A stretch of 64,000 nucleotides of DNA from Epiperipatus broadwayi (Eukaryota > Onychophora > Udeonychophora > Euonychophora > Peripatidae), in NCBI GenBank assembly GCA_028023455.1, contig JAQFVV010000230.1, positions 250,001-314,000 of the forward strand, written 5' to 3'. Position 1 is the first letter of the stretch. Every line of letters starts with the position of its first letter. The translations under genes and the position numbers were made by a program. Of this stretch, positions 44,517-56,255 are shown in pieces. The notes under the pieces are model-generated. The model was not told the origin of the DNA. It saw nothing but the letters and a program-made list of their open reading frames with translations, and ran no database searches.

Positions 44517-44914
44517 CATGTATGTGCATGCAAGTGTGTTGGTTATATTTTGAGCAGTGAAATCTCAATAATCATAATGATAAATTCAATGGCATTTCAT
44601 ATAAAAACTAATTGATCCCTCATTAGTTTGTTGTATGGATTAACATACTCATGTCTGTGAGATATCTGATGGAGAAATAGTTATTTTAAACCGTAAGTCA
44701 TATACTTGAGTTTTTTTCTCTTGGCTGATCAATTTTTAGATAAAGAAAATGAAATGTTTTGGAGTGATTGAAAAGAGAAGTTATGGAGTGGAACTATTGT
44801 AATACACTTGTAGAGATACATTTTGCAGTGTATCACTTATTGTTGTAAATCAAGAATGTGTTCAGGATCAATGAATTTTACTAGCACAGTGTCAGGTTGT
44901 AATTATATTTAGAA

Positions 44915-45285
44915 AGAGCCCCTCTTCACTTGTGCCATACTATAACATTAATTCAGTGATGTTAAATGCGAGGATACTGTCATTCCAACTATAAGATAAA
45001 GATTGAGAAAATTAGAATGACCATCTTATTTTCGAATCTAAATGTGCTTATATAGGCCAATCTTAAACGTCATGGAATGACAATGTGAACACATTAAATA
45101 ATTTTTGCTCTCATTCCAAGATACTTAAGATTGGCCTATATAAGTGTGTTTAGGTTTGAAAATAAGATGGCCATTCTTATTTTCCCAAAGATTTTATCTT
45201 ATGGCTGGAATGAGAGTGTCTTTACATTTAATGTAGCTGAGCTAATATTATAGTAGAGCACAAGTGAGGAGAAATTATTACCATC
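44915..45285. mobile_element. Foldback element F5
   Basis: Arms of about 165 bp (44917-45080 and 45115-45283) are reverse complements with some mismatches: TATATAGGCCAATCTTAA against TTAAGATTGGCCTATATA near the centre and CTCTTCACTTGTGCC against GAGCACAAGTGAGGAG at the ends. The centre is about 35 bp. Non-coding; superfamily unknown. Confidence 0.82.
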
Positions 45286-45429
45286 TAAATATAAAGAATT
45301 CATTAATCAAATCCAATATATCTAGAGAATCATAACCACGGCATAAATATACAAAAATAAACAATTATATAATTTTACATTTAAAAAATTGTAGTTATTA
45401 ATAAAAATAATATGATGAATGAAGACAAA

Positions 45430-45560
45430 TAAGCAAATAACTTTATTGCTCAGGAGTTCATAAGAAATTCAAGCAATAACATGTCAGAGCTGGTCAACAA
45501 TCCACTGGACCTTGAATTTCAGTCTGTTATGCTTCAATTATATCAAAACACATAGAGCAT
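45430..45560 (-). repeat. SINE-A copy, antisense
   Basis: AACTTTATTGCTCAGGAGTTCATAAGAAATTC is the complement of the SINE-A tail; CAGAGCTGGTCAACAATCCACTGG and the head toward 45560 follow in order. Confidence 0.6.
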
Positions 45561-45654
45561 TTAAATGCCTTTTATCAGTTTGCTGTGGAAATATATAATG
45601 TCTAATATCTTAATTTTACAATGAACTGATAGAGGGCGCTTAGATGCTCTGATT

Positions 45655-46327
45655 TCTTAAAAATGAAGAGCTTGAGGTATTAGTAGTAGTGGAAATGCAT
45701 TTAAGAGAAGAAGAAGAACCTATTCTGGAAAACTTGGTATGGCAAGGTATACATAGAAAAGAAACAAAAAAGGGGTGATATAGGAATTATGTGAAAAAAA
45801 TATTTAAATACTGTTAAATGTCAAGAACAATTGTGGTTTGAGATAAGATTAGGAAGACAAGAATAGATGGGTAGCTATAGTGTATATAACCACCGGAGAT
45901 AGTCAAACTACAATGTAGTGGAACAATAGCATATATAATGCTTAGTTAAGGATGTACAGAGTTTTAAAACAAGGGGGAAAAGATAATGGTTATAGGGAAT
46001 ATGTATGGACATATTCAAGAAATTGATGATATAGGTAATAAGAATGAACAGCTTTTGAAGAACTTTTGCCAGAGAGTGAATTTGAGCATTGAAAATTTAT
46101 CAAATACTTCTGAGGGACAATACACATGGTCTAAAAATAATATATTCCACACAATAGATTATGTATTAGTAGAGAAAGAGGGAATGAATAAGGTATGGAA
46201 AATTAAGGTATTTGATAATGAAGAGAGAAGATGCAATAGTGACCATTACTTCTTTATAATAAAAATGGTTAGTAATGTAATAAAAAATAGTAATAAAAGT
46301 AGAAAGACTAGTGAAAGATGTGGATAG
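45655..46327 (+). pseudogene. LINE-E endonuclease domain, broken
   Basis: The first recognisable block is EPILENLVWQGIHRKETKKG. After stops, the frame 45986-46327 reads MVIGNMYGHIQEIDDIGNKN, where the family has GDFNGH (so Asp is Asn and Asn is Tyr here), EGQYTWSKNN, HTIDYVLVEK and CNSDHYFFII with the SDH box kept. The N-terminal part of the domain is not found upstream of 45655, so the copy is truncated or too decayed to follow. Two substitutions in the GDFN box would abolish activity. Confidence 0.75.
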
Positions 46328-46580
46328 AGAGTGAACGATAAGAACAAGTTAGAAGTGTATAAAATAAAAAGTTGAAGAAACCAAGGAAAAGTTGGTTGGG
46401 GTGAGTATAAGGACTGATGTGGTGAAAATAGAAAAAGTGGCAAATAGGGTTTTAGGTGAGAAGTAATAGGGCAGTGAGAGAATGGAAAAGCATGCAGAGA
46501 ATATGTATGCTATTAAGAACAAAGAAAGTAAAAAAAGATGTTAAATTATAAAATGAGAAAAGTGCTTAGAATAAAAGAAG

Positions 46581-47640
46581 TTGGCTAAAATATATAATTA
46601 TATAGAAAGAATGAAATTGAAAAGTAAACTGTTGGAGAATATTAATAAAAGTGGAAGAGATGGGAGTAAAAAATTTTGGAAATACATTAAAAGAAGGAAT
46701 GTAGAAGAAAGGGAAATAATATTACTAGATGATGAGGGAATAGGGGTAGCTCTAGAGCAGAATTAGAGATAATATTAAACAAGTATATAATAGATATAGA
46801 AAGGACAGAGTGTTACCAAACATGAAAGCATATAATAATGGGAAAATGAACTGAATGAGGCAGGTAAGAAATTGAAAGATGGAAAGGCAAGAGGTTTGGA
46901 TAGATGGGCAGCAGAGATGGTAATGAAATTTAGGGCATAGGGTAAAATTAAAATTATTATCTCATGTTTTAATAAGATGGCACAGAAGAGAGATTTTCTG
47001 GGTAGTTGGAGTAATATAAGAGTAATGCTACTATTTAAAGGAAAATGTAAGGATCATAGAAAGTTGAACAATTATATACTGATAATGGTAATACCAGTGC
47101 TATATAAAGTTTTCTCATATATGGTGGCTGGAAGGGTTGCAAAATGGATGGAAGAAAATAATATATTGAGAGAAATGCAAGGAGGTTTTCGATCAAATAG
47201 CCTTATAGGAGATAGTTTATTTGTAGTTACATAACTTATGGATATGAGTAAGAATACATGTAGACAGTTATATCTGGTTTTTATAGATATAAAGAAGGTA
47301 TATGAAAGAGTAAATAGAAATAGATTATGGGTAAGTTAGGTAAATTTGGGAATAGATGGAACCTTAGTGGATATTATTAAGAACTTATATGAAAATAATT
47401 ACTATACGTATCAATTAGGGAATATAGAATCAGTTAAAGTTAAAAATAGGGTGGGGCTAAGGCAAGGATGCCCTATGCAACCTATTTTGTTTTTGTTGTA
47501 TTTGAGAGAGAGAGCAATAGAAAGACTATGAAGAGGGGTAGAGATACCATTAATAGTTAGCAAGGGAATTTATAGATTGTTGGATCTTTTATTTGCAGAT
47601 GATGTCTTGTTGTGTGCAGAAAGACATAAGATATGAAAGT
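46581..47640 (+). pseudogene. LINE-E reverse transcriptase, broken
   Basis: Blocks across frames: SGRDGSKKFWKYIKRRNVEE, KDGKARGLDRWAAEM (fingers, about 46880), KDHRKLNNYILIMVIPVLYK, MQGGFRSNSLIGDSLF, motif A YLVFIDIKKVYERVNRNRLW (about 47270), VGLRQGCPMQPILFLLYL (motif B, about 47450) and LLFADDVLLCAE (motif C with FADD, about 47590). Catalytic Asp residues remain but at least five stops or shifts separate the blocks. Clade placement rests on the motif wording and C-terminal region, not on a tree. Confidence 0.8.
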
Positions 47641-47749
47641 TAGCATATGCTGAGGACATATGCAAAGGTAAGAAATGGGGATTAAATTTAGTGAGAAAAA
47701 TCAAAAATAATGATTAATACTGGGGAAAGAGAAGACAAAGAAATTTTTA

Positions 47750-48284
47750 TTGGGGATATAAAGTTAAATGAGGTGAATAAATATAACTATTTGGGAATCA
47801 TCTTAAGTAATCAAAAAAATTGCTTGGATGAATGGGAGAAAAAACTGATAAATGAAGCAAAGGCAAGAAGGGGATTGATAAATTAACAGTGATCTCATAT
47901 AGTAAATATGATGTAGCTAGAGTTGTATGGAAGGGAGTTGCAGTAGCAGGGTTAACATATGGTAATGATGCATTATGTGTTAGTAAAGGGGTATTAGATT
48001 ACTTAGAAAAAGTACAAAGAGAAGCAGGAAGAAGTGCATTATTTGCATTCATGTGGACAGCAAAGAAGACAATTCAAGAAGAAATGGGATGGTCAAGTTT
48101 TTATGTGAGAGATGCAAAAAGCAAAATGAAAATGTTCAGTAGATTGCAGTTTATGAATAGTAAAAGAATAGCCAAAATAGTATTTAATTAGCTTATGAAT
48201 AAAGGGAAGGCAACAAGATGAGTGAAAAAGGTCATGCAATATGAAAAAGATTTGGATAAAGAATTTATGTCAATATACTTATAC
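47750..48284 (+). pseudogene. LINE-E thumb and C-terminal region
   Basis: NKYNYLGIILSNQKN (thumb) precedes a 100-codon frame 47889-48191 with ARVVWKGVAVAGLTYGNDAL, LEKVQREAGRSALFAF and EEMGWSSFYVRDAKSKMKMF. After its stop, homology with 57600-57712 continues to 48284, where the RTE insertion begins. The protein part after the insertion is at 48661-48788. Confidence 0.75.
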
Positions 48285-48652
48285 GACTTCAGACTACTCA
48301 AAGAAGTATGGGGAGATGCATGTTGGGAATAACAAGATGGGATCGAAAATGCAATGTATGGGTAAGAGAACAAACAGGTGTTACTGACCTCATTGCAAAA
48401 ATTAAAAGACTGGAGTGGAGTTGGGCTGGACATATTGTTAGAAGAGATGATAACAGATGGACAATTGAAATTTTAAACTGGATTCCAAGAGATTGTAAAA
48501 GACCCAGAAAGAGACCACATGTGAGATGGGTGGGTGAAATAAGAAAGTGTGCAGGGGTGATGTGGAGAAGAGAAGCTAAAGATAGGAAAAGATGAATTGA
48601 ACTTGGAGAGACCTTCATCCTGCTGGATTGATAATGGTTGATGATGATGATG
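48285..48652 (+). mobile_element. 5'-truncated RTE inserted in LINE-E, 8-bp TSD
   Basis: The flanks ACTTATAC (48277-48284 and 48653-48660) are exact. The insert is the RTE C-terminal end and 3' region, with GRCMLGITRWDRKCNVWVRE, RLEWSWAGHIVRRDDNRWT, RPRKRPHVRWVGEIRK and a final TGATGATGATGATG. The 95-codon frame 48308-48595 is open. It is very close to 31880-32227 and therefore younger than the other truncated copies. The uninterrupted target is seen at 57590-57614. Confidence 0.93.
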
Positions 48653-48794
48653 ACTTATACAAAAGGTGGCATGATTGTGTTAGGAGAATCGAGTGTTATA
48701 GTGTTAAGAAATAGGATAGAAGAAATAGATGCATTAACAAAGAATAAGGAGTTGGAGAGATGAAGAATTAGTAAGGAGAGTAAAAAGCATACCA

Positions 48795-49625
48795 AATTCT
48801 TCATACAGTAGTGCCACACACCTTCATAATCAATGGATGGAGGAAGGTTTGTCCGTAAAATCCCTATCTAGTGTGTATTCTTCCAACATTCTCAGACTGA
48901 TTTATAGCTTGTGACTTTTACCAGTGAGGTGCGTTGGATTTGAGAGCATGCACCTAGATATTAGGATCTAATACAATTATCCAGCCCCTAGCTACCTTTT
49001 ACACCTATTTGGTTAACTATAAAGCAAGGATCTCTATAATATTTCCAACCTAAGCTCATTCACTTGTAATAGTCCAATAGATCTGAACTCAGTTCACTAT
49101 TTATACATTTTGGTATTTCAAAACCCCAGTTACAGCACTTGGTGGCACTACTGTATAGAAAGGTTGGTACTCTTATTAATATCATGCATAAGCATAAGAA
49201 ATGGTAACCATGTGATGTTTTGATGGTTTTATACTTATCCTGCCCATAGAATAATGGCAACTGGTTTTTGAAAAACCAAAGACACCAAAATGTATAGATA
49301 CCGAATTGAATTCAGATCTATATGCTATACAAGTAAATGAGCTTGGGTTGGAAACATTATGGTGATTTCATCTTGGGCTCCTAGCTTTATAATTAACCAA
49401 ATATATAAAAGGTGGCTGCTGGAGGGTTGCATTAGATCCTAAAATCTAGGTGTAGTGCTCTCAAATCCAAAGCTCCCCACTGATAAAAGTCACAAGCTAG
49501 AAACTAGTCTGGTGATGTTGGATGAGTAGGCACTAGATAGAGATTTTATGCACAAACCTTCCTGCATTCATTGATTATGAAGGCTTGCACTTGGTGGCGC
49601 TACTGTATGGAGAGTTTGATATTCT
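48795..49625. mobile_element. Long foldback built of family B
   Basis: The left half is the reverse complement of family B (CATACAGTAGTGCCAC, CCTTCATAATCAATGGATGG, ATCTAGTGTG, TTATAGCTTGTGACTTTTACC...), the right half is the direct form, and both ends are inverted copies (about 330-bp arms). Inner matches include CCAACCTAAGCTCATTCACTTGTA against TACAAGTAAATGAGCTTGGG. The centre is near 49130-49240. It lies at the point where LINE-E homology ends. Confidence 0.8.
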
Positions 49626-49989
49626 TCTTACTTGAAATATAAATAAATGGAATAATGGACCATTGTATTATATATGTATTAAAATTTCACGGATTGATTT
49701 GTATAGACACTGCAAAACTTATCTCTACTATGATTATATTTATTATTATAATTATTATTAATTGTTGTTGCTATTACTACTACTGCTATTTAGTCTCTCC
49801 CCCCCCCCCGACTAAATTCATTTATGAGTGGCTTCTGTTAGTAATGTTTTTAAAAAAATAATAGTAAAAATAGTCATTATATTTAATAGGACAGCATGTT
49901 GTAAACAATATGTATTTATAGCATGTAAAATCAAAAATTAAATAATCATAAGTTTGGAATAACAGCACAGGATAATAAAATACAATAGT
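49626..49989. other. Unassigned sequence with short ATT and poly-C runs
   Basis: An imperfect ATT-rich stretch (49738-49790) ends in a C11 run at 49799-49809. No gene was recognised. Confidence 0.5.
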
Positions 49990-50170
49990 AGCTCTCTACT
50001 CTGGCACCATCTAGGGTTATCTTGAGTAATCTATTATTACCATATAATTATAAAAATTCCTATTCTTAGGTATTTGAATTCCCATCCCCATACCAATTTG
50101 TAACTCCTGTCTCTATAAATGAAGTATAGGATTCAAAGTTGGAAGGAGCCAACTTTAATTCCCATTTTAC
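49990..50170. repeat. Repeat family G copy
   Basis: AGCTCTCTACTCTGGCACCATCTAGGG and TTGAGTAATCTATT match 52758-52885 (AACTCTCTACTCTAGTGCCATC, TTGAGTAATCAG) and, loosely, 41575-41835. Confidence 0.5.
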
Positions 50171-52757
50171 TTGTCAAGCTAAAAACTTTATCTGTTGTGA
50201 TAATTTCAGCGATGTAATAATAGAAAAAAATAATCAAATATAATCTCTTAGTTAAGGAATTATGCCATATATATAAATGCAACTCAAATTATTTATAACA
50301 AGTTGACCTATAAACTTTACCCTCTCACTAATAATAGCAGCTTGATTCCCACTTATTGATTACCATTGAAAGGGCCAGCTAAGTTTTCTTGTGACCTGAG
50401 AATAATTTCAAAGTTTAACTAGTTCAAATTCAAACTCCAAATGTGTTACTACTAGTCCTTATTATTGGGGGGGGGGGATTGGTTTGTAAGATTTATAATA
50501 AATATATTACAAAATTAGAAGTTATGAAACAAGTACAAGCATATAGCATACGTACAATTCTTAATACTAAAGATAGAAACTATAAAAAGCCACAAACAGA
50601 ATAAATCACCATACAATGAGTAGAAAATATAAACAACAAATGCCACATGTAGCTAATGGCAAGGGCAATCTATACTTTTGGCATCATCTTGGAAAAACCG
50701 AGTCATCATAAACACAGAAGATTATTATAATGATCAAAATGCTTTGAATGGTTTAATAGAATGGTGGACTCAAGAACTAAAAGTGCATGGATTACAGCTC
50801 AGCTGTGCCATTTATTGAGTCATAAACCATTCAGATACGTTAATTTTAAAATTCAATAGTAATAGGTTGCTCTTTAATTTAGGAACCTTGGAGATCATTA
50901 TTTCATCACTATGGATAAACAATTTGATTATTTTATTATAATATTTAAGCAGGTTGTTGCTTAGGAGGTCTTGTGATTTTCAAACATTACAAATAACAGG
51001 TTGAGATTCGATTTAAGGACCTGTGCTTTTGAGATCATTACTTCATCATTAAAAAATAATCAAATGGTTTATTGCTTAGGAATTTATAAGATACTCATGC
51101 ACAGGAAGTAAAAGTCTGAACCATCGTCCATGGGTTCGAATTCTAGAATGTGACCCTTTACTGCTGAAAGTAAATAACACAGTCACGTCTGCAGAACTCA
51201 ACAAAATAATTATGAAATGACATATATAACTAAAACAGAAAAAGTATCTACCTATGTTCTGCCTATTTACCCAAGGGCAAATCTTGGTTAGGCCTGTGAG
51301 ATTTTATGCCCAAAGGAAATAATGGGATTGTTGGAGTTTGATCTTGAGTTATTATATTTTAAAACACTCATTTCCTTAATATATGCAGTAATATTTTAAC
51401 TGTATTCATGATCGTTCCAGTGGTATTTTAATGATTAAAAGATTTTCCAAGTCAGTATTGTTGTCACAGATATATATGTTGTTTTACACTTGTCTTATCA
51501 AAACTTATTACAACCTTGAGAACGTTAAATTAGAAATGAAATTGACGGACACTGCGAGTGATTTCTACTCCAGGCGGAACAAGATACAACAGGGTCGTTT
51601 TCTAAAAAATTTACTATTTGATTAGTACTTGAAAGTCTCAAATTATGTCTCAATTTTTTTATTACTATTATTACCATGTTGGTAATTATGTAAATTTAGA
51701 AGATGAGATTTTTTTGCAATTTTGAAAACTTCAAAACAAAAACAATGTAAAAAAAAATAAAAATAGAAAAAAATTATGAGAAAATATTTTTGTTACCATA
51801 TTTTGACTTCAAAGAAACTGTGCATATTTTAAGGTCTCTGCCCAGAGGTATGAGATGATTAGGCAATCGGTACTACAACGAATTAATACCATTTTACCTT
51901 GCGGTGGTATTTTGCTATAGCTTTTTATCCCCCCCCCCCTTCTTTCTTTAAATATTATTTATTCTAGCGTTTTAATATTTAAAAAAGCCTCATGCATTTT
52001 AAGGAGCACTTTGCAATGTTAGGATGTGTGATCCAAGTTTAGGGTCAAAATCAGCAAAGGTCAACGTGCTCTAACTCTTGTAGCATGGTTTAAGGCACTG
52101 ACTTTTAACCTCAAGATCATGACACAAATTTAGGTCATCAGCTATTCTATTGGGTCACAACACGATTTTGACTATTTAATTTAAAATTTCATTATTTGGC
52201 TGTAATTTACATATATAATAAAGATTATACTTATAGGGTAAGCAAATTATATTTACAATCATAAATTAATAAAATCAAGTCATAAATCAAATTTTTATTT
52301 ATTACTAACACATTAACTGATTCTTTAACTTATTATATTGTAGTATAAACAAGAGCAATTCTACTACATCGCCACCTTTTGTAAGCGTATGTAATCAATG
52401 GTTACTAAATAATAATACATTTTAATTCTCATCCCTAAATCAGTTCCTAATTTTTTAAATATCAATGAAGACTTGATATTCAAAAATGAAATTAATGCAA
52501 TTATGGACCAGTAGCAATTTTAACTTTTTTTTTTTCCACTATCAACCGGAAAGCCTGAAATTACAAAAAAAATTGTAAACTTTTGAATCCAGAAAGTTTT
52601 CTTATATAGATACATAGATTTAAACTTAGATCATTTAATATATATTTTAAAAAACTCAGTTTTTTTTCTAATTGTAGGTACCTTTTCCCCTCATCCTGGA
52701 ATATTAAAATCAGCCCATCATTTTAATTTTTAGTTCACTTCATAATAATGTAAATAA
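50171..52757. other. Unassigned region with decayed SINE-A traces
   Basis: Segments 50755-50920, 50940-51045 and 51060-51165 have SINE-A-like blocks (GTTTATTGCTTAGGAATTTATAAG; AGTAAAAGTCTGAACC; TTGCTTAGGAGGTCTTGTG) but are worn. Poly-G (50466-50476) and poly-C (51930-51940) runs occur. No coding sequence was recognised; 51431-51625 is an open frame without family resemblance. Confidence 0.45.
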
Positions 52758-52885
52758 AAGTAACTCTCTACTCTAGTGCCATCTATTATAAGCTTGAGTA
52801 ATCAGTGTCTATTATATGTTAGCATTTTAATCTCCATTAGATCAGTTTCTATCTTTTGCCTTTCACAATGAGAATTTGGGATCCA
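52758..52885. repeat. Repeat family G copy
   Basis: AACTCTCTACTCTAGTGCCATC, GCTTGAGTAATCAGTG and ATCAGTTTCTATCTTTTGCC match the two other family G copies. Confidence 0.5.
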
Positions 52886-52959
52886 AAGCCTGGAATTTCT
52901 ATATTATATTTTTTCATACTAATAACAAAGAAAAATATTTGTGGGTAGACAACGTATTA

Positions 52960-53250
52960 ATAAGAATGGCAACTTAATTGAAGGGCCAAACATTTTAAAG
53001 TTGCCATGGGAGATTTTAATGCTAGAAGTGGAAAACAAGTGAAAGATGAAAGTACTTTGGGTAAATGGAAATACAGAAATAAAAGTGAAAGAGATTATAA
53101 ACATGTCAAATCTGCAGAATATGATTTGTTTATCATGATTTTCTTTTCCAGAAAAATTAATATGGAAATAGACATGGAAATATCCAAATAAAAGTACGGA
53201 AAAGTTGGGGTTATATTTTAATAAAATCACTAATAGATTCAACACAATTT
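52960..53250 (+). pseudogene. RTE endonuclease fragment
   Basis: A single frame reads KVAMGDFNARSGKQVKDEST, KWKYRNKSERDYKHVKSAEY and ends soon after; the flanks carry decayed continuations. It matches RTE 29830-30010. The GDFNA box keeps the catalytic Asp that the full-length copy has lost. The 5' and 3' parts are missing, so it is an internal piece rather than a normal 3'-anchored truncation. Confidence 0.7.
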
Positions 53251-53297
53251 AGTTAATAGTTAACCTGTTAAAAAAACACATACAAATAAGCGAAATA

Positions 53298-53385
53298 AAT
53301 AAATAACTTAGGAATTCATAAGAGCTTCAAGTAGCCAAAGAATTCCAGGTTCATCATTCTATCACTACACCAAATCACACCAGGC
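53298..53385 (-). repeat. SINE-A copy, antisense
   Basis: TAACTTAGGAATTCATAAGAGC is the complement of the tail; ATTCTATCACTACACCAAATCACACC is the complement of the head (GGTGTGATTTGGTGTAGTGATAG). Confidence 0.6.
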
Positions 53386-53824
53386 AATAGAAAAAATGGT
53401 TATTGATTAGATGAGATATAAGGTATATGTTATTTTAAAACTAGGAACTAACAGGTTTTAAATAACATTGTGTTAAAAATTGAATTTTGCTAGATTCTAA
53501 TAAATTTACCCTAGAATTTGCAAATATCTTTTTAAATGCTAAAAGATTTCAAATATGGCTCTGTATCAAGAAAAATCTATGAGGAAATGATAGAATCAGG
53601 AAGAAAATGCAGCAATATGGCAGTAAATTACCAAATAAGATAAACCTACATATGAACAAAAAAAACAACAACATTAAAATGCAGCAAAGCCAAGATATAT
53701 ATTGTATCAATATGCATTTCTTTAAGTAAGTGCTATCCAAAAAATTGTAAACAAAAACAACATAAAACTTTATAAATGTAATACATTTATAATAAAGTAG
53801 CAGCTATTTTTCCACCTCGAAACA

Positions 53825-53884
53825 TCATATATGAATTCATTAATTACAAAGGCTTGCACTTGGTGGCATTACTGTATGGAGCAT
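53825..53884. repeat. Family B end fragment
   Basis: ATTACAAAGGCTTGCACTTGGTGGCATTACTGTATGGAG is the family B end block. The LINE-E 3' end starts right after it. Confidence 0.65.
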
Positions 53885-54058
53885 TTCATATTATATTGTG
53901 GAAATGGGATAGAACAAGATAGAGAAGAATATGGGGGAAATGGGGTGGAGAATGGAAAGGAAAGATAAGTTGGCTAACAGGTTTTTCTGGGCATAGTGGC
54001 TGAGAGATTCCTGACTTCGAAATAGATGCCACAGTGCATCACATCACATCGCATTATT
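53885..54058 (+). repeat. LINE-E 3' end copy
   Basis: GTGGAAATGGGATAGAACAAG to GCTAACAGG, GGCATAGTGGCTGAGAGATTCC and GTGCATCACATCACATCGCA matches the reverse complement of 56935-57110. It marks the 3' end of LINE-E. Confidence 0.75.
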
Positions 54059-54724
54059 TTTATTATATGATTATGTTGATTAATAATGTTTCTGATTAAA
54101 TTGACATATATATTTTCTTTATCCCATTGACATGATACAGTATTCACACATTCTAAATTTAAAACTAAAGGTTTATGAAATTTAATAAGAATTTATAAAG
54201 TATATTTTAAAGAAACAATGAAGATTATTAATTTAGTAATGACAAAAAAAATGAAATAAAAACTATAAAATATTCATACTATTGCATCTGAAAGATTAAA
54301 GTTTGAAGAATTTATCTCAGAATCTGAAATGAGTAATAGCAAAAAAGGAGTGATTGTATAAACTACAAAGCTGTTATAGATTTAAAAACATCAGAACAAA
54401 TAAAAAGGCTATTGTTTTCTTTTAACAAGAATGTTATTAACATACTCTTAAAGGGGGGGGGTGCTGATGAAAAAGAATATCATTCAGAGTTAGTTTAATT
54501 ATGATGCAACTGATATTTCACTATTTATTTTACTTTAAAAAAATAATAACATAATACAGTAAGTTGCATGTGATTGAGTGAACACACACATACAGTAACA
54601 AATACATAAATATGCTCTCAATTTACTATCAATAACTACAATTTAAAAAGTTTTGTTTATACTATAATCTTAATTTATGTATGTATATTTTATAAAAGTA
54701 GAAAGATTAATACTGTAGGTAATA
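54059..54724. other. Unassigned AT-rich sequence
   Basis: Contains a G9 run near 54455. No coding or repeat match. Confidence 0.45.
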
Positions 54725-55205
54725 TGTAATAAACAAATAAGCAAGTAAATAATAATTATGTTAAAGCAAAAAATATAGATAAAATAAATTTATTAATCTG
54801 CTAAGCCAGGCTTTTAATATGGAGTATCTTTGTCAAAGCACAACTGAGAGGGAATTAGCAATATGTATTGGCATCTCTACCTGCATACAGAGGTAATTAA
54901 ACTGGGCATTAATTTTAATGAATTTGCATGTTTGATGAATAACACGTGTAAGTGTAAATCAATGAAGCTCCACCTATGTTGTCAAAGTAAACAACCAATG
55001 TTTGTTTAGGGGAATGTTATTGGCTCTAATGTTTATCACTATTACATGATTAGCTTCCATAACTTTCTGTTTCCTGTGATTAGGTCTGTTATATAGGTAA
55101 ACCTGCTAAGATATTCTAGATTTCAAATTAGCCTGGCTTAGGAGATTAATAAATTTATTTTATTTTGCCTTACTGTAATTATTATTTATTTGCTTATTTA
55201 TATAT
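54725..55205. mobile_element. TIR element with about 85-bp ends
   Basis: The left end (54725-54812, ...AAATAAATTTATTAATCTGC TAAGCCAGGC) and the right end (about 55120-55205, GCCTGGCTTAGGAGATTAAT AAATTTATTTTA...) are near-perfect reverse complements. The interior of about 310 bp is not palindromic and shows no open frame. This is a MITE or deletion derivative; the superfamily is unknown. Confidence 0.8.
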
Positions 55206-55944
55206 TATATATATTTATGAATAAAACCATTTGTTTTATATATATAAGCATATTGGAAAACACTACTGTAATTCAACAAGCACTATATATTTCATTGTAA
55301 TCAAAAAAGCTTATCAACAAATTGTGAACTATTATACTTATAGTACGATATAAATGAGAGAGACTTGTATCAAAATATAACAGATTTCATAGCTTCACTA
55401 TATTTAAAACTGATCTATTTAGAAAAAATAATATCTAGAATTCAATAAAATGATTTTTTAAAAATTAATGGTGACATACAAAAATGTTCCTGTGAAATAA
55501 CAAGGAAAGCTAACTACAGAACAAAGCCAAAATTTCCAAAATATAAAGCAACAAATTGGTAATGGAAGAAAAGTTATTTTAGTAATAACAAGAAAATACT
55601 ATACCAATACTAAAAATAAAAATGATATCCGAAGAGTAAGAAAAAAATACATATGTAAATAATAAAGAACATTAATACAAACTATACTTTATAGTTACAA
55701 CAATGTCTTTTGAAATTTCAACTGCTTTAAATGAAAATATGAGCCATCTATTTAAATCTAGAATGAATAAAAAAAACTCTCTACAATGATGGTATCATTA
55801 TATATAAATTGAAGTGAAATTTTCAGAGGCAAATGACGTATAATTTATAGAAACTCTTGGAAATAACTATGTTGAATATTAAATAATATAATTACTGATA
55901 TTCACACTTATAACTCTAATTTAAAATTCTTACATAATCTGAAA
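55206..55944. other. Unassigned AT-rich sequence
   Basis: Nothing was recognised in 740 bp. Confidence 0.45.
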
Positions 55945-56255
55945 TAAGTATAGGGGATTTGAACTCAGATTTCAAGCACCCTTCAACTATCCACACTATC
56001 TCATACAACTGATACACATGACAACACACATGTAGAAAAGATAAATAATCACCAATATATGTATTTCGTACTAAACCAGCACTCAACAGTTGGTCCAGAT
56101 TATCATCTCCCACACATATATATAATCAGTGCTCAGTTTATATTAAGATAGAAAAATCTTCATACTTTAATGAACAGGCTTCAATCCACTCCAACGTACA
56201 ACTTTTCAGCCATCCATATCATTGAAAATCTGATGATGAAAACTCAAATCCCGCC
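55945..56255 (+). repeat. Family C copy
   Basis: GTATAGGGGATTTGAACTCAG, CTCATACAACTGATACACATG, AGATAAATAATCACCAATATATG, ACCAGCACTCAACAGTTGG, TAGAAAAATCTTCATAC and GAAAATCTGATGATG keep the family order; the copy is diverged. Confidence 0.7.

Larger units (their letters stand above)
45655..48788 (+). mobile_element. LINE-E: non-LTR retrotransposon of a tick-like clade, interrupted
   Basis: Endonuclease (45660-46320), linker, reverse transcriptase (46850-47620) and C-terminal region (47750-48284), then a 368-bp RTE insert, then continuation at 48661-48788 up to a foldback. The C-terminal block with WKGVAVAGLTYGNDALCVS and EEMGWSSFYVRDAKSKM resembles ORF2 ends that I recall from tick repeats. 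The adenine-rich sense strand and many stops show decay. The uninterrupted homologue is the antisense fragment at 56935-57712, which supplies the missing 3' part. Confidence 0.8.
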
